A stretch of DNA of 57,619 bases, from positions 1 to 57,619 of the forward strand of contig JAZDEY010000040.1 of assembly GCA_043808325.1 (NCBI GenBank), given 5' to 3'. The position numbers and the translations under genes are program-made. Source of the stretch: JAZDEY01 sp043808325 [NCBI: Candidatus Eiseniibacteriota bacterium]. Lineage in GTDB: Bacteria > Arandabacterota > Arandabacteria > Arandabacterales. The notes under the pieces were generated by a model, which searched no databases, was not told where the DNA came from, and saw nothing but the letters and a program-made list of their open reading frames with translations. Positions within the stretch are counted from its first letter, which is position 1; each line of letters opens with the position of its first letter. Below are positions 35,101 to 41,878 of the stretch, one piece after another.

Positions 35101-35813
35101 ACAGTCCTGACCGGCCCCAGGACAGCTCCCCGGGAGACATGCGAACTCTCGCCAATCTTGTTGTTCTTCTGAGATCCGTCGGAGTACGCGCCGATCTCCT
35201 GCTGCCGCGGATCACAGCCAACAGCGCGGCCCTGGAGCCAATGGGCGCCGATCCTGCTTTTGAGCCCGGTCGCGTCCCCAGCCGTCAGGCTCTTCCCGGC
35301 GCGAGGAGCCAAGCCGAACTCAGAAAGTTGCTTGAGGACGGCCAGCTGAGGGCTGCCCTGATCATTGGCGAGGACCCTATGTCCTCGGACGAGACCGGCT
35401 CGTGGTTCCAGAATGTTGAGTTCATGGCGGCGATGGACTGGACGCCGACCGAGACCACCCGCTCTGCCGACGTGGTGCTGCCCGGCTCGACTTACCTTGA
35501 GGAGCGCGGAACCAGGTGCAACTTCGAAGGAAATCTGGTACGATTTTCGGAGGCGGTACCTCCGGCATCCGGATCGTCCGGCGCCGAAGTTCTCCGGGGT
35601 CTCGCAACGGAGTTCGGCATCGCGGTTCCTCGTGACCTCGCCGCCGAGGTCGAGAGAATCGTGGGCGGGGAGCGCAGATCGGATGCCAAGGCGAGCCTCG
35701 TGGCCGCGGAGGCAAAGGCAAGGCCAATGCGCGTGCCGCCGCCGCTCACGGCCGCCGAAAGATACAAGCGAGAGCTAAGAGAGGTTGGAACCGAAAGGTT
35801 CCGTGTACGATAG
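32133..35813 (+). CDS. GltD-like NADPH oxidoreductase fused to NuoG/molybdopterin-type subunit (StnC-like)
   Basis: A 1226-residue multidomain redox protein; GTG at 32133. The order is: [2Fe-2S] ferredoxin (Cys 40, 51, 54, 68); a cluster region with H100, C104, C108, C112; GltD/NfnB-like FAD and NADPH domains (CGRVCVRKCEVVC, GAGPAGL 202-208, VVGGGNTAMD, FAGGDAVEDGP) to about 510; an 8Fe ferredoxin (CILCARCIRTC, CTSCGSCIDACP); then a molybdopterin-oxidoreductase fold starting CGLCSLGC. No catalytic Cys/Sec is evident in the Mo domain, so like NuoG it is probably structural. With the two preceding genes it forms an electron-bifurcating NADH/NADPH/ferredoxin complex, close to the Sporomusa Stn type. 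A catalytic role such as formate oxidation seems unlikely. Confidence 0.88.
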   Translation: MPEPERVTIKINGKPVEAGAGKTILEVVRENQIDDIPTLCHSPELEPYASCFLCVVELKGRPNLVPACATRVSPGMEIETRSPRVVEARKTALELLLSNHYADCLSPCMEGCPAGVDAQGYIALSAMGLYREAVDLIRQTNPLPAVCGRVCVRKCEVVCRRADVDKAVGINAIKRFVTDAPGAYDGKPECAEPTGKTVAIVGAGPAGLTAAWFLACEGHKAVIYEAQPRSGGMLRYGIPTYRLPDAVIDAEVGYIERAGVEILCGKTVGRDISLDDLAKRYDAVFVGPGAWAAKPMGVEGEFATQGVISGTDFLREKTDDHSPLKGTVVVVGGGNTAMDVARTSWRLGADKVIILYRRTRAEMPADPMEIEDCLHEGVELMELAAPVGIVAEAGRLKALRCIRMKLGEPDSSGRRRPVPLEGSEFDLPCHLAVAAIGQNPVLEGLTQVSGKDLKLTRWKTIAVDTETFRTNVEGLFAGGDAVEDGPTVVIDAIRDGQKAARAIHAHLAGKSLAAAPFAVKKEFWAKPGEAELGQVKESPRHEVAMLDVDARRGNFDEVATGLPYEDNVHECDRCLACGCVRFHDCALRLYAQEYGVDMERYKGQARRHKVDDRHPYVVYDPNKCILCARCIRTCAKLLSIPALGLVGRGFRTEMRPALNDPLVETSCTSCGSCIDACPTGALTAKYPFPGRAPLKTDEVATRCGLCSLGCRIKVRRFGPDRYFVVPSGVPGEYLCRYGRFGYELFIKRKRIARPEVRRGSERCEPSLSEAQSAVAAEMKRVAAKYGPSSVAVFVSPELTNEELYLAARIAREGLGTNNIGSLSILATGRESGPLDASFGYTASTADRSCLRDADLIVCNNTSLESDHQVLAVEVIQAVKTGAGLVVTNSSLERIDKLISSLAMDPLRGTASVLWDAVTQVLLDQDFFTREKISDLPGADRFLADRDTAASGRAGSDRDLAGAADVTGVRQEDIRRAAELLRGAKRVVFIHSPDRPQDSSPGDMRTLANLVVLLRSVGVRADLLLPRITANSAALEPMGADPAFEPGRVPSRQALPGARSQAELRKLLEDGQLRAALIIGEDPMSSDETGSWFQNVEFMAAMDWTPTETTRSADVVLPGSTYLEERGTRCNFEGNLVRFSEAVPPASGSSGAEVLRGLATEFGIAVPRDLAAEVERIVGGERRSDAKASLVAAEAKARPMRVPPPLTAAERYKRELREVGTERFRVR

Positions 35814-35862
35814 ATGGGGGACCCAGCCCCAGGCTAAGTTGGGTCGGCCCCGGGGGCGTGGC

Positions 35863-37878
35863 GTGATCAAACTCGAAGCGCTCTATGCGTTCATGGAGAG
35901 CAACTTCGACTACCTTCTGGTAATCGATGACCGCGAGCGCATCGTTCACATGAGCAGCCTCTTCAGGCGTGAGTGTTATCCTGCTGATGCCAAACCCACG
36001 AGCGCCACATCCGACGGCCGTGTGCTCGAAGACCTTCTGACCCCCGCCTCTCTCAGTACTTTCAGATCGGCCATAGGTCTCGCACGTGCGGGCAGCCACG
36101 GGGTTGCCATCTACTCCCTGGCGAGCGGGCCATCGCTCTCCATCCCTCTTAAGTCCGGCCGCGCCGGCGCCAAACGAGGCGATGTCTTCCTCTTCTTCGG
36201 CGACAAGGTCGAGGGGCTGAGCGCCCGGAGCGAGTCCGACAAGGACGAGCGGGTCAAGGAGCTCGCCTGCCTCTATCGCGTGATCGATTGGACCGAGGTC
36301 TCGGCGTCGGTGAGCGAATTCTTCACCCATCTGCCCAAGTACCTGAGCATGGGCATGGTCTATCCCGAGGAAGCGGTGGTCTACTCGGTCTACCAGGGAG
36401 TGGAGTACGGCCAGAAGCCGGCCTCGACCAATTCCATATCTGTGGCGCTCGTGGTGGGCGGTAGGGTCAGGGGCGGGATTCAGGTCGGATACCTCGATGA
36501 CAAGCACGAGATCCTGCCCGAAGAACAGAAGATGCTCGATGAGATCGGGCGGACTCTGACCGTGGCACTCGAGCGCAAGGAGTTCCGTGAGCGACTGACC
36601 TTGATGCAGCAGGAGGAGGCCGAGTATAACCGGCGGCTGGAAGAGCTTTCTGCCGAAATCGAAGCACGCACCAAGGAGCTCGAAGAACAGAAGAACAAGT
36701 TGGGCCTGGCCAGCTCTTACCTCGATAAGGTCAACCGCAGCTGGGAAGAGACCAAGGTCCGCCTGGAGACCATGTTCAAGGCGATCCCCGACGAGGTGGT
36801 GCTGATCGATAGGAACCGCCGCGTGGTGATGACCAACCGCGAGGGGATCACGCCCGGCAATTACTGCTATCAAAGTTTCTTCGGCAGAGAGCGGCCGTGC
36901 GAAGATTGCCGTCTTGCCCGGATCCTCAAGGACAAGACCCCACTGATGATCTCAGTGAAGCACGGGGACCGATATTTCCAGGTCCATGCGCTGCCGGTCT
37001 ACCGGGAGGATGAAGTCGACGGCATCCTCGAGTTCTACCGAGACGTCACGATCGAGAAGACCTACGACCAGCAGCTCCAGCAGGCCGACAAGCTTGCCTC
37101 GCTCGGGCAGCTGGTGAGCGGCATAGGCCACGAGATCAATAATCCCAACCAGTTCATCCGTGGGAACATAAAGATAATCAAGCAAGCTATCGAAGACATG
37201 CTCCCTATCATCGACGAGCACTACCAGGCCCATCGCGACCTCAAGATCGCTCGGCTCAACTATGACTTCTTGCGCGAGCACATCATGACGCTGGTGGATG
37301 ACATGGCCCATGGGTCGGAGCGGATCAAGGCCATCGTGGAGGGCCTGAGGAGTTTCGCCCGCAAGGACGAGGGCCTGCTCGTGGATAAGGTGGATATGAA
37401 CACCCTGATCGAAGCCAGCACGCGACTTGTGCACCAGGAAGTGCACAAGCGTGCCGATGTAGAGCTTCATCTGGCTGAGGGTTTGCCGACCTTCACCGGC
37501 AACTCGCAGAAGATCGAGCAGGTCCTGATCAATCTGATCGTCAATGCCAGCCAGGCGATGCCCGATGACCGGAAGGGCCTGATCATCGTCAAGACCTGCA
37601 CCCAGGACGATCATATCGTAGTGGACATCAAGGACAACGGGCAGGGGATGGCCGAGAAGACCATGAAGCAGATCTTCGATCCCTTCTTCACCACCAAGCG
37701 TGCCCGAGGCGGCACAGGTCTGGGCCTGGCGATCTCCTACCGGATAATTCAGGAGCACGGCGGCAGGATCTCGGTCACGAGTAAGCCGGGAGAGGGCTCG
37801 ACCTTCACTATCAGAATCCCGTATTCGCAGTCTCTGCAGGGTGCTCAAGCCACGCAGCCAACCCAGGGGCAACCATGA
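35863..37878 (+). CDS. PAS/GAF sensor histidine kinase
   Basis: 671 residues from GTG 35863 (GGGGG seven bases upstream); an in-frame TTG at 35785 would overlap the previous gene. It has an N-terminal PAS-like region (LEALYAFMESNFDYLLVIDD), a GAF-like domain (about 140-235), a long coiled coil (245-305), and a PAS domain with three cysteines (CYQSFFGRERPCEDC, residues 335-349) that could bind a metal or cluster or sense redox. A HisKA box follows with H423 in GIGHEINNPNQF, then an HATPase (NLIVNASQAM, DNGQGM, GGTGLGLAI). No membrane segments are seen, so it is cytoplasmic. It follows the transhydrogenase by 49 bp and overlaps the regulator by four bases (ATGA): a redox two-component pair. Confidence 0.9.
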   Translation: MIKLEALYAFMESNFDYLLVIDDRERIVHMSSLFRRECYPADAKPTSATSDGRVLEDLLTPASLSTFRSAIGLARAGSHGVAIYSLASGPSLSIPLKSGRAGAKRGDVFLFFGDKVEGLSARSESDKDERVKELACLYRVIDWTEVSASVSEFFTHLPKYLSMGMVYPEEAVVYSVYQGVEYGQKPASTNSISVALVVGGRVRGGIQVGYLDDKHEILPEEQKMLDEIGRTLTVALERKEFRERLTLMQQEEAEYNRRLEELSAEIEARTKELEEQKNKLGLASSYLDKVNRSWEETKVRLETMFKAIPDEVVLIDRNRRVVMTNREGITPGNYCYQSFFGRERPCEDCRLARILKDKTPLMISVKHGDRYFQVHALPVYREDEVDGILEFYRDVTIEKTYDQQLQQADKLASLGQLVSGIGHEINNPNQFIRGNIKIIKQAIEDMLPIIDEHYQAHRDLKIARLNYDFLREHIMTLVDDMAHGSERIKAIVEGLRSFARKDEGLLVDKVDMNTLIEASTRLVHQEVHKRADVELHLAEGLPTFTGNSQKIEQVLINLIVNASQAMPDDRKGLIIVKTCTQDDHIVVDIKDNGQGMAEKTMKQIFDPFFTTKRARGGTGLGLAISYRIIQEHGGRISVTSKPGEGSTFTIRIPYSQSLQGAQATQPTQGQP

Positions 37879-39239
37879 GACAAATCCTCATTGTAGATGA
37901 CGACCCCGCGGTCACCAATTACCTCAAGGTATTCATGATGCAGACGGGTCTCTTTGAAACCACCATTGTCAATGACTCGAGGGAAGTTGGACCGCTGCTC
38001 GACAAGATGACCTTTGACATTATGCTGCTCGATATGGACATGCCCAACGTCAACGGCATGGACATTCTCGCCGAGATGCGCCGCAAGCGGATGGATACCC
38101 CGGTGGTGGTGCTCACGGGCGTGAGCGACGTCGATCTTGCGGTCAGGGCGATGAAACTCGGTGCCTTCGACTATCTTACCAAACCCGCCGATGACGACCA
38201 GCTCCTCGGGGTGATCGACCAGGCGATCGAGCACCGGGCGCTCCGCCAGACCATTCAGGATCTACCAAAGGAGCTCAGTCTGGCAGATCTTCAACACGGG
38301 GCGGCCTTCGATCACTTCCCCACCCAGGACGCCGAGATGATAAGGATATTCCACCAGGCCGAGAAGCTCGCAGCCAGCAACTTGAGCATCTTCATCCGCG
38401 GTGAGAGTGGCACGGGAAAGGAAGCCATTGGGCGGGCGATTCACAAGGCCAGTCCGCGGAGGGACGCTCCCTTCGTCGTTGTGGAAGCTAGCGGCCAGGA
38501 TGTGGAGGACTTCCCCGGGTTCTTCTTCGGCCAGGCGCGCAATTGGAGTGGCTCGCGGGACGAGGCCCCAGGCATCCTGGAGCAAGCCAACCACGGGACT
38601 CTCTTCCTTAACCAGGTGGATGCGCTTTCCCTGCCGGTGCAGGTGAGGCTCTTGCGCGTGATCCAGACCAGCGAGTACTACAAGGAGAACTCTACCCAGA
38701 TCCTCAAGGCCGATGCCCGTATGATCGTCGCCTCCACCAAGGATCTAACGCGACCCGACTACAAGCAGACCTTCCTCCGCGATCTCCTGTATCACCTGAT
38801 GATCAACTCGCTGTGGGTTCCACCCCTGCGGGAACGGATGGGGGACCTGCCTTTGATGGCCGAGAAGTTCCTCACCGAGGAGGCCCATAAACTTGGGAAG
38901 CCCCTGACTGGTTTTGCGCCGGAGTTCCTGGAGTTCCTCAAGGACTATAGTTTCCCCAACAACGTCCAGGAGCTGCGAACGGTCGTGGCGGCGGCCGCCG
39001 CCAACGCCGCGGGTGGGCCGGTGACCCTGGAAGCTCTGCCGCCCTACACTAGAGAGACGATCGAACGGGAAAAGGCCGCGCCGCGCGAGGGCTTCAAGCC
39101 GCGAAGGTTGGATGAGGTGATGAAGGAGTACGCGCAGAAAACCCTCGAGCACTTCGGCTCCCGCCGCGATGTCGCCGCCCAGGCCCTTGGGATCTCGCGC
39201 GAGGAACTCGATCGCCTCACGGAAGAAGAGTTGGACTGA
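37875..39239 (+). CDS. NtrC-like response regulator with degenerate AAA+ domain
   Basis: 454 residues. The receiver domain is intact (D8-D10, phosphoacceptor D53, K103). The sigma54-activator AAA+ domain keeps Walker A (GESGTGKE, 176-183) but not the rest. The GAFTGA loop is replaced by ARNWSGS (221-227). Walker B reads GTLFLNQVDAL, with N246-Q247 where DE is required for hydrolysis. A Fis-type helix-turn-helix is present at the end (RRDVAAQALGISREELDRL). It should bind DNA but is unlikely to open sigma54 promoters, and may act as a repressor, a sigma70 regulator or a nucleotide-sensing switch. It is the cognate partner of the upstream kinase (ATGA overlap). Confidence 0.88.
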   Translation: MRQILIVDDDPAVTNYLKVFMMQTGLFETTIVNDSREVGPLLDKMTFDIMLLDMDMPNVNGMDILAEMRRKRMDTPVVVLTGVSDVDLAVRAMKLGAFDYLTKPADDDQLLGVIDQAIEHRALRQTIQDLPKELSLADLQHGAAFDHFPTQDAEMIRIFHQAEKLAASNLSIFIRGESGTGKEAIGRAIHKASPRRDAPFVVVEASGQDVEDFPGFFFGQARNWSGSRDEAPGILEQANHGTLFLNQVDALSLPVQVRLLRVIQTSEYYKENSTQILKADARMIVASTKDLTRPDYKQTFLRDLLYHLMINSLWVPPLRERMGDLPLMAEKFLTEEAHKLGKPLTGFAPEFLEFLKDYSFPNNVQELRTVVAAAAANAAGGPVTLEALPPYTRETIEREKAAPREGFKPRRLDEVMKEYAQKTLEHFGSRRDVAAQALGISREELDRLTEEELD

Positions 39240-39336
39240 CCTAGCCGCCACCGTCTGTAACCCCGGAGTTCCATGGTTCGCCCCGCCAAGGCCTCTGCCG
39301 TCGGCTGCCTTACCGCCGCATCGGAAGTGAAACGCA

Positions 39337-39366
39337 TTGACCACGCATCCTCGCATGGCTTAAAAT
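39337..39366 (+). promoter_or_regulatory. putative promoter of the acyl-CoA dehydrogenase / Etf operon
   Basis: TTGACC (39337-39342), 18-bp spacer, TAAAAT (39361-39366), about 100 bp before the ATG. The rest of the 227-bp gap has no recognised feature. Confidence 0.4.
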
Positions 39367-39466
39367 GACCTTCTCGATCTGGCACGCGGATGTATTCAAT
39401 CCATCAGCAGGGTCTGGCGGTCGGAGGACGGGACATACATGGTAAGAGCACAAAGCGAGGTCGAAG

Positions 39467-40600
39467 ATGGACTTGGATCTGCCTAAGGACGTCGCGCTGG
39501 TCGGGCGGACCGTGCGCCAGTTCGCCGAGAAGAAGGTTGCGCCGCTCGTGGCGGAGATGGAGAAGAGCCAGCGCTTCCCGGTCAAGCTCATCCGGGAGAT
39601 GGGCGAAATTGGCATCCTGGGCCTGGTGATCCCTCCGAAGTATGGAGGCTCGGGCTTGGGTTATCTCGCGCGCACCGTGGCGGTGGAAGAGGTGAGCCGT
39701 GTCTCGGCCGCCGTAGGCCTCGCGCTCCAGGTTCATCACATGGGCGCGGCCACCTTGGTGGAATTCGGCTCCGAGGAGCAGAAGAAGAAGTACCTGCCGC
39801 CGCTCGCGGCCGGCGATTACTTGGGTGTCTGCGCGATCACCGAGCCCACGGGCGGCTCAGACCTGCTAGGCATGGCGACGACTGCGCAGCCATGCGGCGA
39901 CGGCTACGTCGTCAACGGCCGCAAGTGTTTCATCACCAATAGCCACCTGTCGCAAGCGCCGATTTTCGTTGCCAAGACTGGTGATGGCCCCAAGGGCATG
40001 AGCGCCTTCATTGTGGAGGTCGGCACCCCCGGATTCACTCCGGGCCGGGAAGAGCACAAGATGGGGCTCGCGGGGGCCGATACGGGTGAGCTCGTCTTCA
40101 AGGACTGCCGCCTGCCGCGGAAGAATATGATCGGCGGCGAAGGCGAGGGCATGACCATCGCGCTCAAGATCATAAGTGAGGTGGGCCGGGCCGGCATGGC
40201 AGCGGTGGCCTTAGGTATCATCCAGGCAAGCTACGATGAGGCCGTGAAGTTCGCCAAGGAGCGGTGCCTCTATGGCCGGCCGATCGCCCAGATTCAGGCC
40301 ATCCAGTGGCACATTGCCGATATCTATGCCCAGCGTGAGGCCTCACGGCTGCTGTGCTACCGAGCCTCCTGGCTCAAGGATGCCGGCCGCGACTGCGCAA
40401 CTGAGACCACGCTGGCCAAGACCTACGTGACCGAAGCCGCAGTCACTTGCGCCCGCAAGGCCCTCGAGATTCACGGCGGCTGCGGCTCGATGATGGAATA
40501 CCCGGTGCAGCGGCTCTTCCGCGACGCCATGGTCTGTATTTCTGCCGGAGGCACCACTGAGATCGGCAAGCTCGTGATGGCGCGGGCGGCGTTGGCCTGA
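39467..40600 (+). CDS. acyl-CoA dehydrogenase
   Basis: 377 residues, the standard length. Family blocks: VCAITEPTGGSD, CFITNSHLSQAPIFV, FKDCRLPRKNMIGG, RCLYGRPIAQIQAIQWHIAD, LEIHGGCGSMMEYPVQRLFRDA. The usual C-terminal catalytic glutamate (YEGT in butyryl-CoA dehydrogenase) is absent; the site reads ISAGGTTEI, as in isovaleryl-CoA dehydrogenase, which takes its base from another helix. The corresponding helix here has IISEVGRAG, and whether that glutamate is positioned to act is unclear. It oxidises or, with bifurcating Etf, reduces an acyl/enoyl-CoA. It is cotranscribed with etfB ten bases downstream, so it is the electron partner of this Etf. Confidence 0.92.
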   Translation: MDLDLPKDVALVGRTVRQFAEKKVAPLVAEMEKSQRFPVKLIREMGEIGILGLVIPPKYGGSGLGYLARTVAVEEVSRVSAAVGLALQVHHMGAATLVEFGSEEQKKKYLPPLAAGDYLGVCAITEPTGGSDLLGMATTAQPCGDGYVVNGRKCFITNSHLSQAPIFVAKTGDGPKGMSAFIVEVGTPGFTPGREEHKMGLAGADTGELVFKDCRLPRKNMIGGEGEGMTIALKIISEVGRAGMAAVALGIIQASYDEAVKFAKERCLYGRPIAQIQAIQWHIADIYAQREASRLLCYRASWLKDAGRDCATETTLAKTYVTEAAVTCARKALEIHGGCGSMMEYPVQRLFRDAMVCISAGGTTEIGKLVMARAALA

Positions 40601-40610
40601 GGAGGCACGC

Positions 40611-41738
40611 ATGGCGAAGAAAAGCAAAGGCGCTGCCGGTCCCGGTGCTGGTCTCAGTGTCGCCACGAAAATCGCTCCGAAGGCGGTCCGGGAGGCTGGC
40701 CCGCATGCAGCCCCGCAGATTTCGGCGAAGATCGATCCGCACGCCAAGCTGCACATCGTCGTCTGCATAAAGCCCGTACCCGACCCCGCGCGCTGGGAGA
40801 AACTCGCGCTCGATCCTGAGACCATGCTCCTCAACCGCAGCCAAGTGCCCGCCGTGATCAATCCGCTCGACCTCAATGCCATCGAGCAGGCCCTGGTGAT
40901 CAAGGAGAGCATCGAAGGAACCCGCACCAAGACCGTCGGGGTAACCGCTGGAAGACGCGGCAACGGGATCACCAGAGCTGCCCCCCGCGTTACAATTTCA
41001 GTCCTCACCATGGCCCCACCTGCGGCCGAGGAGCAGCTCCGCGAAGCGCTTGCGATGGGCTGCGATCGTGCCTATCTCGCAAGCGACCGCGCCTTCGCGG
41101 GGGCCGACACGCTGGCAACAGCGCGCTGCCTGGCCGCTGCGATAAAGAAGATCGGGGCGATCGGGAAGAACGGAGAGATCGGTGATGGGAAGAACGGTGG
41201 CGCGAGAAGTGGTGGCGTCGATCTCATTTTCTGCGGCGGCTACTCCGCGGACGGGAGCACTGCCCAGGTGGGGCCGCAGGTTGCAGAACTGCTCGGGATG
41301 CCTGACCTGACCCATGTGGTGAGCCTTGAGATTGTGAAGGGCAGCGCAGAAGGGACTCGCGATGGTCCTGGACCGACCACCGGTGGCCCAGGCGCCACCG
41401 CCATCCTGCGCGCTGGGTGCAAGGTGGAGGAAGGTACGCTCTTGGCCGAGTGCGACTTGCCGGCGCTTGTGACCTTTGACCGCGAAGCCAACCGGCCGCG
41501 GCTGCCAAGCATGTCAGGCATTCGCAGGGCGCGGGAGCTTCAGATCGTTTCGTGGAGCGCGGCCGACCTTGGCCTCGATCCCAGCCTAGTAGGGCTTAAG
41601 GGATCGCCGACGCAGATGCTCAACGTCTTCACGCAGGCCCAGGGCCGCAAGGGAGAGACCTTAAGCGGCAGCGCCGCGGAGATGACCGGAACACTCATTG
41701 AGAAGCTGCGCGCGGATAAGGCGATTGAAGATGTGTGA
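40611..41738 (+). CDS. etfB: electron transfer flavoprotein beta subunit, with repeat insertion
   Basis: 375 residues, over 100 longer than typical EtfB. ATG follows GGAGG. A 45-residue Lys/Ala/Pro extension precedes LHIVVCIKPVPDP. The nucleotide-binding blocks SADGSTAQVGPQVAELLGMP and LPALVTFDREANRPRLPS are present. Two inserts are unusual: a Gly/Lys/Ile stretch (KIGAIGKNGEIGDGKNG) encoded by 9-bp tandem repeats at 41148-41198, and a Thr/Gly/Pro loop (EGTRDGPGPTTGGPGA). It forms the Etf heterodimer with the EtfA part of the next gene and passes electrons to or from the acyl-CoA dehydrogenase. Confidence 0.9.
   Translation: MAKKSKGAAGPGAGLSVATKIAPKAVREAGPHAAPQISAKIDPHAKLHIVVCIKPVPDPARWEKLALDPETMLLNRSQVPAVINPLDLNAIEQALVIKESIEGTRTKTVGVTAGRRGNGITRAAPRVTISVLTMAPPAAEEQLREALAMGCDRAYLASDRAFAGADTLATARCLAAAIKKIGAIGKNGEIGDGKNGGARSGGVDLIFCGGYSADGSTAQVGPQVAELLGMPDLTHVVSLEIVKGSAEGTRDGPGPTTGGPGATAILRAGCKVEEGTLLAECDLPALVTFDREANRPRLPSMSGIRRARELQIVSWSAADLGLDPSLVGLKGSPTQMLNVFTQAQGRKGETLSGSAAEMTGTLIEKLRADKAIEDV
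41148..41198 (+). repeat. in-frame 9-bp tandem repeat inside etfB
   Basis: Units AAGATCGGG, GCGATCGGG, AAGAACGGA, GAGATCGGT, a six-base GATGGG and AAGAACGGT encode KIG-AIG-KNG-EIG-DG-KNG. It is inserted between conserved EtfB blocks. Confidence 0.8.
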
Positions 41739-41878
41739 GTGTATAGGAGCGGCTTTAGGTGCATAAGGGTGTGGTGAGTATGGGAAGATTGTCGGGCTAT
41801 GTAAGGCATCCGGGAGTGCTTGGCGGTGACCTCCCGCGGACATATTGGCCGGGCGTGCACTACTTGAGGAGAGATTGA

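Noticed and set aside
32133-35813. Catalytic formate dehydrogenase alpha subunit
   Set aside because: No Cys/Sec active-site context is evident in the molybdopterin-type domain, and the GltD insertion points to a transhydrogenase-type complex.
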